64,000 bases of DNA, taken from the NCBI GenBank assembly GCA_965204155.1, contig OZ241971.1, positions 124,001-188,000 of the forward strand, written 5' to 3'. Source of the DNA: UBA6522 sp965204155. GTDB lineage: Bacteria; Pseudomonadota; Gammaproteobacteria; Steroidobacterales; Rariloculaceae. The translations under genes and the position numbers were made by a program. The notes below the pieces were generated by a model. It was given only the letters and a program-made list of their open reading frames with translations, was not told the DNA's origin and did not search any database. This document shows, piece by piece, positions 32,263 to 40,616 of the stretch (position 1 is its first letter; the number at the start of each line of letters is the position of its first letter).

Positions 32263-34320
32263 ATGAAGCGAATGCTGGTAAATGCAACTCAGGAAGAAGA
32301 GTTGCGCGTGGCCATCGTGGATGGCCAGAGACTGTACGACCTTGACATAGAGGTACCTACAAGAGAACAACGCAAGTCCAACATCTACAAGGGGCGCATT
32401 ACCCGGCTGGAACCCAGCCTCGAGGCCGCCTTTGTAGACTACGGCGCCGCCCGCCACGGGTTCCTGCCTCTGAAGGAGGTCTCCAGGGAATATTTCCTCA
32501 GCGAACCCGCCGAGGGCGAGCGGGTCCACATCAAGGACGTCCTGAAGGAAAACCAGGACATCGTCGTCCAGGTGGAGAAGGAGGAACGCGGCAACAAGGG
32601 CGCCGCCCTGACCACCTTCGTCAGCCTGGCGGGCCGGTTCCTCGTACTGATGCCCAACAACCCCCGCGCGGGAGGCGTATCCCGGCGAATCACCGGCGAG
32701 GGCCGGGACTCGGTGCGCAAGGCGCTGGAAGAGTTGCAGCCCCCGGAGGAGATGGGCTGTATCGTCCGCACCGCAGGTGTGGGCAGAAGCATCGAGGAAC
32801 TGCGCTGGGACCTGGACTACCTGCTGAATGTCTGGGAAGCGATCAAGCAGGTGGTGGTCAGCCGGCCGTCGCCGTTCCTGATCTACCAGGAGGGCAACGC
32901 CATCGTGCGCGCCATCCGCGACCATTTCTCCAAGGAAATCGGCGAGATCCTCGTCGACCGTGAAGACATCTACGAGCAGGCCCGCGAATTCATGGAACAG
33001 GTGATGCCGCATAACCTGCGCAAGCTCAAGCACTACGACAACGCGCCCGTGCCGCTGTTTGCGCGATTCCAGATCGAGAGCCAGATCGAGTCGGCGTTCG
33101 CGCATACGGTCACGCTGCCATCCGGCGGAAGCATCGTCATCGATCACGCCGAGGCGCTGACGGCGATCGACATCAACTCCGCCCGCGCGACCAAGGGCGA
33201 GGATATCGAGTCCACGGCGCTGAATACCAATCTGGAGGCGGCCGAAGAGGTCGGACGCCAACTGCGAATTCGCGACCTGGGCGGTCTGATCGTGATCGAT
33301 TTCATCGACATGAGCGCCCACAAGCACCAGCGGGAGGTGGAAGGCCGTTTGCGGGCAGTGGTCAAGCTGGACCGGGCCCGCATCCAGATCGGCCGCATCT
33401 CGCGTTTCGGCCTGCTGGAGATGTCGCGGCAGCGATTGCGCCCATCCCTGGAGGAGTCGACACAGTCCGTGTGCGGGCGCTGCAACGGGATCGGACATGT
33501 GCGAAGCGTTGAATCGCTGGCGCTGGCGACCCTGCGCCTTGTCGGCGAGGAAGCTCGCAAGGAGCGCACTTCGAGGGTCGTCGCGCAGTTGCCGGTCGAA
33601 GTGAGCAACTACGTGCTCAACGAGAAACGGGACTGGATCAACCGGATCCAGCAAAGCAACAACGTGGATATCGTGCTCGTTGGCGACCGGTCTCTCGAGA
33701 CCCCCAACTACACCATCACACGCCTGCGGGACGACGAAGCCGGTCAGCCGGAGCATGCCGTGTCCAGCTACAAGCTGATGGAGTCGAAGCAGGACCCATC
33801 GGACACCTACCGCAAACCGCCCAAGCATCCCAAACCCGAAAAGGCCGCTGTTGCGGGCGTTGTGCATCGCAAACCCGCGCCGAAACCCGCCAAGCGCAAG
33901 GCGAGTTCGAAACCCCGGCCCACCGGTTTGTGGCGCCGCCTGTTCGGATGGATGCTGCCCGAACCCGGGAAGCAGCGTCGCTCCGGTTCGAAACGATCCC
34001 GCAAGCGCAGTTCCCGCGGCGGCAAGCGTCAGGACCGCCGCCCGCGGCGGCCGAAGCGATCGCGCGGGCCGGCGAAGGGCCGGTCCGGCGGCACCTCCGA
34101 CGGCGGCAGGAAGAAAGCCCGGGGCGGCGGCAATCCGGAAGAACGCCGCAGCCGGCGATCCCGCAGGAGACGATCTTCGGGCGGTCGAAAGAGCGCACAG
34201 AAAAAGGCCGACAAGCAGCGCGGGCCGGAGCGCAAGGACAAGCAGAAGCCGGCACCGAAATCGCCACCGGCCGGATCCGGGAAGCCCGCAGCGCCACCGC
34301 CGGCCGCCGGTCAGGAATAG
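32263..34320 (+). CDS. rne: Ribonuclease E
   Basis: The chosen ATG gives MKRMLVNATQEEELRVAIVDG, the family start; the frame is open upstream but not conserved. The protein has 685 residues against about 1060 in E. coli. The catalytic half is intact: an S1 domain (VDYGAARHGFLP), catalytic Asp303 (AIDINSARAT) and Asp346 (GLIVIDFIDM), and the zinc-link C404-x-x-C407 (CGRCNGIG), all at the E. coli numbers. The C-terminal 160 residues are a short, strongly basic Arg/Lys/Gly tail, probably RNA-binding. Any degradosome scaffold must be reduced. Confidence 0.96.
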   Translation: MKRMLVNATQEEELRVAIVDGQRLYDLDIEVPTREQRKSNIYKGRITRLEPSLEAAFVDYGAARHGFLPLKEVSREYFLSEPAEGERVHIKDVLKENQDIVVQVEKEERGNKGAALTTFVSLAGRFLVLMPNNPRAGGVSRRITGEGRDSVRKALEELQPPEEMGCIVRTAGVGRSIEELRWDLDYLLNVWEAIKQVVVSRPSPFLIYQEGNAIVRAIRDHFSKEIGEILVDREDIYEQAREFMEQVMPHNLRKLKHYDNAPVPLFARFQIESQIESAFAHTVTLPSGGSIVIDHAEALTAIDINSARATKGEDIESTALNTNLEAAEEVGRQLRIRDLGGLIVIDFIDMSAHKHQREVEGRLRAVVKLDRARIQIGRISRFGLLEMSRQRLRPSLEESTQSVCGRCNGIGHVRSVESLALATLRLVGEEARKERTSRVVAQLPVEVSNYVLNEKRDWINRIQQSNNVDIVLVGDRSLETPNYTITRLRDDEAGQPEHAVSSYKLMESKQDPSDTYRKPPKHPKPEKAAVAGVVHRKPAPKPAKRKASSKPRPTGLWRRLFGWMLPEPGKQRRSGSKRSRKRSSRGGKRQDRRPRRPKRSRGPAKGRSGGTSDGGRKKARGGGNPEERRSRRSRRRRSSGGRKSAQKKADKQRGPERKDKQKPAPKSPPAGSGKPAAPPPAAGQE

Positions 34321-34395
34321 TCAGTCCATTGAATCCGGACTGTCACGTCCGGGTCACGAGGGAGTCACACCAAACGGGCGCCCATCGGGTCCCGG

Positions 34396-35490
34396 CTATT
34401 GCGACAGCCAGACGATGAACCGTTCGTTCATTTCATCGGCGTTGTCGCTCCACCAGTTCCAGTCATTTCGCAAGGCGCGTTGTGTATGCTCCGGCGTGTT
34501 GGGCATGTGCGGCCGCATCTCCACCCCGGTCTCCAGGTGCGTCGACACCAGCGCCTCCGCGGACCTGCGCACCGGGCTGTAGGCAATGTACCGAGTAATC
34601 CTGGCCATGGAGGCCGGCCGCGCGACAAAGTGCACGAACTCAAGCGCCTCGGCCAGCCGGGGCGTCCCGGCCACGATGCCCATGGGACCCGAATCGAGGA
34701 CCTGCCCGTCCCAGACAATCACGAACGGTTGATCCTCCAGCACCTGGGCATTGAAGATTCGCCCGTTGTACGCCGTACTCATGACGACCTCGCCGTCGGC
34801 GAGCATCTGCGGCGGCTGGGCCCCCGCTTCCCACCAGACGATCCGGTCCTTGATGGTATCGAGCTTGCGGAATGCCCGGGCCAGACCCTCCTCCGTGTCC
34901 AGCACGGCGTAAACGACTTCGATCGCCACACCGTCGGCCATGAGCGCGAATTCCAGGTTCACCTGCGGCGAGCGGCGCATGCCCCGCCTGCCCGGAAAAC
35001 GTTCCAGGTCGAAGAAATCGTTGATCGTTTCCGGCTTCTCGCCGGTGATAACGTCAGAGTTGTATGCGTACACCGTGGAGTAGAAGAGCGTTCCGGCGCC
35101 GCACTCGCTGAGCGTTTCCGGATAGTAGTCCTCCTCGGGGCTGGACCCGTCCGCGCCCGGCGGCAGGTCCGCGTAATCGATGAGCTCCAACAGGCCCTCG
35201 TCGCAACCGCGAACGGCGTCGGCCAGTTCCAGGTCCACCACGTCCCAGTACACGGCCCCCGACTCGACCTGCGCGCGAATCTGGGCGAGGCCTCCGTTGT
35301 AGGCCTCGAGCCGGATTTCAATCCCGGTCTCTTCCGTAAACGGCTTGTGGTACGCCTCCTCGCTGGCCCGGGCGTAGGAGCCGCCCCAGGACACTACGGT
35401 GATGGACTGTGCCGGCAATGGGGCGCTCAGGAAACAAAGCGCCAATGCCGCTGTCATTGATGCAAACGGACGCGGGAACGGATACTTCAT
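34396..35490 (-). CDS. Periplasmic substrate-binding protein, polyamine/iron family (PotD-like)
   Basis: A 364-residue exported binding protein with signal peptide LALCFLSAPLPAQS. Core motifs are ITVVSWGGSYARASEEAYHKPF, AQVESGAVYWDVVDLE, LPPGADGSSPEED, STVYAYNSDV and PGRRGMRRSPQVN, matching family 1 binding proteins (COG0687: spermidine/putrescine and relatives). No ABC permease or ATPase lies nearby, so the transporter partner is elsewhere or lost. It is convergent with rne. Confidence 0.88.
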   Translation of the reverse strand: MKYPFPRPFASMTAALALCFLSAPLPAQSITVVSWGGSYARASEEAYHKPFTEETGIEIRLEAYNGGLAQIRAQVESGAVYWDVVDLELADAVRGCDEGLLELIDYADLPPGADGSSPEEDYYPETLSECGAGTLFYSTVYAYNSDVITGEKPETINDFFDLERFPGRRGMRRSPQVNLEFALMADGVAIEVVYAVLDTEEGLARAFRKLDTIKDRIVWWEAGAQPPQMLADGEVVMSTAYNGRIFNAQVLEDQPFVIVWDGQVLDSGPMGIVAGTPRLAEALEFVHFVARPASMARITRYIAYSPVRRSAEALVSTHLETGVEMRPHMPNTPEHTQRALRNDWNWWSDNADEMNERFIVWLSQ

Positions 35491-35544
35491 GGTCTAATTT
35501 CCTCTTCAGGGGCCGTTGCCGCGGCCCGCAGGTACGATACGCGC

Positions 35545-36138
35545 CTACCTCTGAAGGTACGCAAGCAAGCCCAGAGACGCCTCTTCGACGAGGTCGAGTA
35601 CGTACTCGAAACCCGTCGCACCGCCATAGTAGGGATCCGGCACGCTGTCGCGTCCCGCCTCCGGCGCGAATTCCAGGAACAACCGGATACGGGATCGATA
35701 CTCGGGCGGGCTGATTCCCGACAGCATCCGGAAATTGTCCTCATCCATGGCCAGCACCAGGTCGAACGCGGAGAAATCCGCGGTGCTCACCCGTCGCGCC
35801 CTCTGGTCGGTGAGGTCGATCCCGCGCCGGGCAGCGGCGCGGCAGGCGCGATGGTCCGGCGGCTCGCCCACGTGGTAGGCGTGAGTGCCCGCCGAGTCCA
35901 CATGCACGTTCAGATCCGGCGCACGCGTTTGCAGAGTCTGCCTGAAAACACCTTCCGCGGTGGGCGAACGGCAAATGTTCCCCATGCACACGAACAGGAC
36001 CCGTGCTGTCGGCTCCGACTCACCCGACTTTGCCGCCGTGCCGGCGAATCTGCCGCGCTCGCCCGCACGGCGATTATCTATGGGTCCCTTCACTTGACTG
36101 CCCGTCGCACGCACTCGGTCAATGAAATTTGCGCACAA
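35545..36138 (-). CDS. Low-molecular-weight protein tyrosine phosphatase
   Basis: The 197-residue protein has the LMW-PTP signature VLFVCMGNICRSPTAEG (nucleophile Cys51, Arg57), SRRARRVSTADF-type helices and the general-acid Asp in VPDPYYGG. The first 45 residues are an unusual extension; no better start codon lies closer to the core. In Pseudomonas-type genomes, from memory, this gene sits beside kdsB, and here it is in the same neighbourhood but separated from it by two inserted genes. Confidence 0.93.
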   Translation of the reverse strand: MCANFIDRVRATGSQVKGPIDNRRAGERGRFAGTAAKSGESEPTARVLFVCMGNICRSPTAEGVFRQTLQTRAPDLNVHVDSAGTHAYHVGEPPDHRACRAAARRGIDLTDQRARRVSTADFSAFDLVLAMDEDNFRMLSGISPPEYRSRIRLFLEFAPEAGRDSVPDPYYGGATGFEYVLDLVEEASLGLLAYLQR

Positions 36139-36211
36139 GTCTTGGTTACTTCGCCGGTGGCGTCAAGAGCGGCGCAGACCTGTGCCCATGGGCTTGGATA
36201 GAATACGGTGA

Positions 36212-37393
36212 ATGCGTCTCCGGCTCGCAATCCTCTGTCTCCTGCTCTGTCTGGCGAACGGCGAACAGATCGCCTTCGGCCACGGTGGCGTGGTGCTGGA
36301 AGAGGACCTCTGCGTCATCAACATCGGTTACCTCCAGGCGCACTTCAAGATCTATCTCCCCCAGGAACATCAGCGGCAGGAGTTCTGCGAAGACATTCCT
36401 TCCACCGGCGAAAGCCTGTTCGTCATGGAGTACCTCCATCCGGGACTGGATGAGGCGACCATCGACTTCCGCGTGATCAGGAATGTCACCGGACTGGGGC
36501 GTTTTGCGATGTGGGAGGATGTGGCCCGGATTGCCGATCTGGATGAAGTCACGGTTTTCTACCATGCGCCTGCCATCGTCCCGGGCGTTTACAGCGTGGT
36601 CCATCGCTTTGACGAACCCGGCGAGTTCATCGGCATCGTCACCGCGGCGCCAGGCGATGGAGGCGCGCCATACACCGTTGTATTTCCCTTCGAGGTGGGG
36701 TTCACCGGATTCGGAACATGGCCGCTCATCCTGATCGCCATCGCCGTCCTGCAACTGCACCTCTGGTATTCCGGCGGACGTTTACAACGCCGGTTCGGAT
36801 GGGTGCGGCACCGCTTCGGATGGTTTCAGCGCCGATTCGGATGGCCGCAACGCCGGCTCGGATTGTTGCGGCGCCGGCTCGGACGCTTGAGCCCGTGGGG
36901 TATCGGCGCTGTCGCAATATTGGGGTGCGCGTTCTGGTTTGCCTCCGTGGCACAGGGAAACCAGGCCAACGGCCTGTCCGAAGCCGAATCCCGGATACCA
37001 TCACGTGCCGGCCTCTCCGAAGCCGAATCCGGAATACCTTCGCGTTCCGGCTTCTCCGAAATCGAATCCCGGATAGCTTCGCGTGCCGGTCACTTTCAGG
37101 TGGCCGTTGCGCCCGACCTGGAACCGCTGGCCATCAACACGATCCACCGCTGGGTCGTGGAGGTACTGTCCGCCGAAGGCGCGCCGGCGCCGTCCGCGGA
37201 AATCACCGTCCGCGGCGGCATGCCGGCTCACGACCACGGATTGCCGACACGCCCGGAGGCGACCCGCTACCTCGGGGAAGGCCGTTACCTCATCGAGGGC
37301 ATGCGCTTTCACATGGCCGGGTACTGGCAAGTGATCCTCGGCATCGAAACGGACGCGCACAACGACGAAGTCGTGATCCCCCTGGAGTTGTAG
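36212..37393 (+). CDS. Membrane protein with YtkA-like domain and internal tandem repeats
   Basis: A 393-residue protein. A signal peptide (LAILCLLLCLANG) precedes a beta-rich exported domain (VLEEDLCVINIGYLQAHFK) and a membrane segment at about residues 170-186 (PLILIAIAVLQLHLW). Five heptads of RRFGWxQ type follow (193-227), then a second membrane segment (WGIGAVAILGCAFWFASV). Three 13-residue units GLSEAESRIPSRA follow (254-292), then a C-terminal YtkA-like domain (GGMPAHDHGLPTRPEATRYL ... HMAGYW). The heptad linker would be cytoplasmic if both segments span. It overlaps the di-heme peroxidase gene by one base. YtkA-like domains are found with copper and cytochrome functions; the role here is unknown. 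Confidence 0.75.
   Translation: MRLRLAILCLLLCLANGEQIAFGHGGVVLEEDLCVINIGYLQAHFKIYLPQEHQRQEFCEDIPSTGESLFVMEYLHPGLDEATIDFRVIRNVTGLGRFAMWEDVARIADLDEVTVFYHAPAIVPGVYSVVHRFDEPGEFIGIVTAAPGDGGAPYTVVFPFEVGFTGFGTWPLILIAIAVLQLHLWYSGGRLQRRFGWVRHRFGWFQRRFGWPQRRLGLLRRRLGRLSPWGIGAVAILGCAFWFASVAQGNQANGLSEAESRIPSRAGLSEAESGIPSRSGFSEIESRIASRAGHFQVAVAPDLEPLAINTIHRWVVEVLSAEGAPAPSAEITVRGGMPAHDHGLPTRPEATRYLGEGRYLIEGMRFHMAGYWQVILGIETDAHNDEVVIPLEL
36788..36892 (+). repeat. Five 21-bp tandem repeats inside the YtkA-like gene
   Basis: Five diverged 21-bp units, each starting CGCCGGxTCGGAT or similar, encode RRFGWVR, HRFGWFQ, RRFGWPQ, RRLGLLR and RRLGRLS. The reading frame is kept. The result is a highly basic, aromatic linker between the two hydrophobic segments. 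Confidence 0.85.
36971..37087 (+). repeat. Three 39-bp tandem repeats inside the YtkA-like gene
   Basis: Units at 36971-37009, 37010-37048 and 37049-37087 encode GLSEAESRIPSRA, GLSEAESGIPSRS and GFSEIESRIASRA. High DNA similarity points to recent tandem duplication. They form a charged linker just before the YtkA-like domain. Confidence 0.9.
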
Positions 37394-38706
37394 TGTCGCG
37401 CGCCGGATTCGCGAGCATCGCCATCGGCCTTGCTGTCGCGCTGGCTGGCGCGGCGTGGTACTCCCTGCGGCCGGCAGAACAGCCGGTCTGGACGGACCAT
37501 GAGCTGGACATGATGGAATCGCTGTGGATCGCCAATCTGCCTCCCCTGCCTCCGGACCCATCCAATGCCGTCGCCGACGACCCCCGTGCCGCCCGATTCG
37601 GTCATCGCCTGTTCTTCGATCCCCGCCTCAGCGGCAACGGCGAATTCGCGTGCTCGAGTTGCCATCAACCGGAGCGCCGCTTCACCGACGGCCGTCTCAT
37701 CGGCGCGGCGCTGGGCGAGTCGAAGCGCAATACGCCGAGCATCGTGGGCACGGCCTACAGTCCCTGGCTCTACTGGGACGGACGCAAGGACAGCCAATGG
37801 TCCCAGGCATTGTCGCCGCTTGAAGACCCCAACGAACAGGGCGGTAACCGGGTCGCTCTCGCCCGGCTCATCGCCGGCGATCCGGAGTACCGCCAAGCCT
37901 ATACGGCGTTGTTCGGCACACTGCCCGATCTGTCGGATGCCGATCGGATTCCGGTCGCGGCAGGACCGATTCCCGGTACGTCGCTGGAAACCGACTGGAA
38001 CGCGATGGATCCCGCCGACCGGGAGGCGATCACGCGCGTCTTCGTGAATATCGGCAAGGCCATCGCGGCCTACGAGCGGCTGCTCGTGCCCGGGCCGTCG
38101 CGGCTCGACCGCTACATCGAGGCGATCTCCCAGGGACATGCGTCGCAGGCCGGCAACATTCTGACTACTGAAGAGGCCACCGGATTGCGCCTGTTCATGG
38201 GCAAGGCCCGCTGCATCGAATGCCACAACGGGCCGCTGCTGACCAACAACGAATTTCACAACACGGGGATCATTTCCGCGGCGGGGAAGATTCCCGATCG
38301 GGGCCGAATCGACGGTATTCGCCTGGTGCGGAACGACCCCTTCAATTGCCTGAGCGACTTCAGCGACGACCCGGTGAAGGATTGCGCCGAGCTTCGTTTC
38401 GCCCGCACGGGGGCCGAGGTCGTGGGCGCGCTACGGACACCGTCGCTGCGTAACCTGCAAGGTACAGCGCCCTACTCGCACCAGGGGCAGATACCATCCC
38501 TGGAACAGATGATGCTGCACTACGATCGCGCACCGCTCTCCATGATCGGCCACAACGAGGCCAAGCCGCTGGGCCTGAGTCGGCGGGAACGCGCCCAGCT
38601 CGAAGCATTCCTCGCAACCCTGGACGCACTGCCGGCAACCGCTGCACAGTGGCTGGCCCCACCGGCCGAATCGGTGGCGGGTACCGGGAACCCGGCGACT
38701 CCGTGA
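37393..38706 (+). CDS. Di-heme cytochrome c peroxidase / MauG-family protein
   Basis: The GTG at 37393 shares one base with the preceding stop and has GGAG upstream, giving 437 residues. An N-terminal hydrophobic segment (IAIGLAVALAGAAWYSL) exports or anchors it. Two heme-c sites are present: CSSCHQPERRFTDG in the N-terminal half and CIECHNGPLLTNNEFHNTG in the C-terminal half. Family motifs include GHRLFFDPRLSGNGEFACSSC, NTPSIVGTAYSPWLYWDGR and LRTPSLRNLQGTAPYSHQG. It may reduce peroxide or oxidise a partner, as MauG does. Coupling to the YtkA-like protein suggests a joint periplasmic redox role. Confidence 0.9.
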   Translation: MSRAGFASIAIGLAVALAGAAWYSLRPAEQPVWTDHELDMMESLWIANLPPLPPDPSNAVADDPRAARFGHRLFFDPRLSGNGEFACSSCHQPERRFTDGRLIGAALGESKRNTPSIVGTAYSPWLYWDGRKDSQWSQALSPLEDPNEQGGNRVALARLIAGDPEYRQAYTALFGTLPDLSDADRIPVAAGPIPGTSLETDWNAMDPADREAITRVFVNIGKAIAAYERLLVPGPSRLDRYIEAISQGHASQAGNILTTEEATGLRLFMGKARCIECHNGPLLTNNEFHNTGIISAAGKIPDRGRIDGIRLVRNDPFNCLSDFSDDPVKDCAELRFARTGAEVVGALRTPSLRNLQGTAPYSHQGQIPSLEQMMLHYDRAPLSMIGHNEAKPLGLSRRERAQLEAFLATLDALPATAAQWLAPPAESVAGTGNPATP

Positions 38707-38792
38707 AACTTGCCTGGGCAGGCGTTGCTTGCCATTGGCGGAGGGATGCACTGACCGGGACCCCGCCGACGCCCTGAATCCCGGGCCGGCCG

Positions 38793-39539
38793 TCAGGTTG
38801 CGCGCTGCGACAACAGACGGCGCACGGTGTGCAGGTCCTCCTCCGTATCCACGCCCCTGGGGGGGATTTCACAGGCCTGGGCAACAACAATCGGGATGCC
38901 GAGCCATAACGCGCGAAGCTGTTCCAGCCGCTCCTGCAGCTCCAGGCCGCAAGGCCCCGCCCCGGTGAATGCTCTCAGCGCCGCGACACGATAGCCGTAC
39001 AGTCCCACATGGCGCATCGCATTCGCGACCGGCCCTTCGCCGCCGCGCGGCCAGGGAATTCGCGCGCGACTGAAGTACAGGGCCCTGGAACGCCTGTCCG
39101 TGACCACCTTGACCACGTTGGGATCGTCCCACTCGGCGAGATCCGCGATCGGCGTTGCAAGCGTCGCCATTCCCGCCTCGGGATCGCCATCCAGCAGCCC
39201 CGCAACCTGTGACACCAGCGCCGGCGGCAACAAGGGTTCATCGCCCTGGACGTTGACGACCACCCGCTCGTCGGGCCAGCCGAGGCGTCTCGCCACCTCC
39301 GCTATCCGGTCAGTACCGCTGGCGTGGGTGCTGTCGGTCATCTCCGCCCGGGCGCCGAAACGGCCGCACGCTTCGGCGATGCGCGTGTCATCGGTGGCCA
39401 CGAGCACCTCCACCGCACCACAGGCCGCGGCAGCTTCGTAGACCCACTGGATCATCGGCCGGCCGCAGAGGTCGGCAAGCGGTTTGCCGGGAAGCCGCGC
39501 GGCGCCGTGGCGCGCCGGAATCACTACGGCGAAATCCAC
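38793..39539 (-). CDS. kdsB: 3-deoxy-manno-octulosonate cytidylyltransferase KdsB
   Basis: The GTG at 39539, with GAGGAG upstream and a 16-bp overlap with lpxK, gives 248 residues, the E. coli length. It activates Kdo as CMP-Kdo for lipopolysaccharide. Motifs are VVIPARHGAARLPGKPLADL, GRPMIQWVYEAA, VATDDTRI, VNVQGDEPLL and YFSRARIPWPR. Confidence 0.96.
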   Translation of the reverse strand: MDFAVVIPARHGAARLPGKPLADLCGRPMIQWVYEAAAACGAVEVLVATDDTRIAEACGRFGARAEMTDSTHASGTDRIAEVARRLGWPDERVVVNVQGDEPLLPPALVSQVAGLLDGDPEAGMATLATPIADLAEWDDPNVVKVVTDRRSRALYFSRARIPWPRGGEGPVANAMRHVGLYGYRVAALRAFTGAGPCGLELQERLEQLRALWLGIPIVVAQACEIPPRGVDTEEDLHTVRRLLSQRAT

Positions 39540-40549
39540 TGCCGCTCCTCGATGCGTTTCAGCACCCGGTCCATCAGTCCGGCGGAGGCCTCCGGCCGTA
39601 ACGACAGCTTGATGGGGACGCACCACACGTCGTCATGGGCGATGCCCTCGCACTTGACCGCATCCTTTTCCGTCAACAGTACGGGCGCCGAATCGTCGAA
39701 GCGCAGATCGGCGGCGTCGATGGACGCATGATCGGGTAACGGATGCTCGATCACCTGCAGACCGGCCGCCGTCAACATGCGAAAAAACCGTTCCGGATGA
39801 CCGATCGCCGCGACGGCGTGAACCGGCATCCCCCGAAACGACTCCAGCGATTTGAGGGCAATCCCCGTCAACTGGCGCACGTCCTGCACGCTCGGCTCTG
39901 CGCGAAAGTTTTCCCCGATATCTTCATCCGGTAACCAATTGCCCCCGTTGACCACCACGGCACCCGCTTTGGCGAGCCGGTCGCGTCCCTCCCGCAGGGG
40001 ACCCGCCGGCAGGCACATCCCGTTGCCGAGGCCCCGCGCGCCGTCCACCACCACGATCTCCATGATCCGTCCCAGCGCGAGGTGCTGCAAGCCGTCGTCG
40101 GCCAGCAGGACGTCCACCTGCTCGCGGTCCAGGAGTGCCTGCGCGGCCTTCACTCGATTCGGGCCGACGCTGACGGGACAGTTCGCGGTACGCGCCAGCA
40201 ACACGGCCTCGTCCCCGACCCGGGCCGGATCGCTGTCGCGATGGACCGCCTGCGGCCATGTCCCCGCTCGGCCCCGGTATCCGCGGCTGACGATGCCGAC
40301 ACTGAATCCCCGCTGCCGCAACTCCTCGGCCAGCCAGATGACCAGCGGCGTCTTGCCGGTACCGCCCACCGTGAGGTTTCCGACCACCACGACCGGCACG
40401 GGCAATTTCGTCACCGGCCTGATGCGCCAGCGGTACATCAGACGCCTGAGGCCGGCGATCCACCGGTAACAGACGCCAAGGGGCCACAGCAACCAGCGGC
40501 ATGGACTTCGCCCATACCAGATCCGATCCATGACCCGCGACAGGCTCAT
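39524..40549 (-). CDS. lpxK: Tetraacyldisaccharide 4'-kinase LpxK
   Basis: A 341-residue lipid A kinase; the ATG at 40549 gives the family-like N-terminus MSLSRVMDRIWYGRS. It has a membrane-proximal hydrophobic segment, then VPVVVVGNLTVGGTGKTPLVIWLAEEL (P-loop), SRGYRG, VGDEAVLLA, LLADDGLQH and LLTEKDAVKC. It phosphorylates the lipid A precursor. It lies 67 bp after msbA and overlaps kdsB. Confidence 0.96.
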   Translation of the reverse strand: MSLSRVMDRIWYGRSPCRWLLWPLGVCYRWIAGLRRLMYRWRIRPVTKLPVPVVVVGNLTVGGTGKTPLVIWLAEELRQRGFSVGIVSRGYRGRAGTWPQAVHRDSDPARVGDEAVLLARTANCPVSVGPNRVKAAQALLDREQVDVLLADDGLQHLALGRIMEIVVVDGARGLGNGMCLPAGPLREGRDRLAKAGAVVVNGGNWLPDEDIGENFRAEPSVQDVRQLTGIALKSLESFRGMPVHAVAAIGHPERFFRMLTAAGLQVIEHPLPDHASIDAADLRFDDSAPVLLTEKDAVKCEGIAHDDVWCVPIKLSLRPEASAGLMDRVLKRIEERQWISP

Positions 40550-40616
40550 CGGGGCGTGCACACATTCCGGAGAATCATTCGGGACCGTTCTGTCCGGAAA
40601 GCACGCCCACCGGGCC

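Noticed and set aside
36788..37087. Regular direct repeats suggesting a CRISPR array
   Set aside because: Units are contiguous, without unique spacers, and encode in-frame peptide repeats of a membrane protein.
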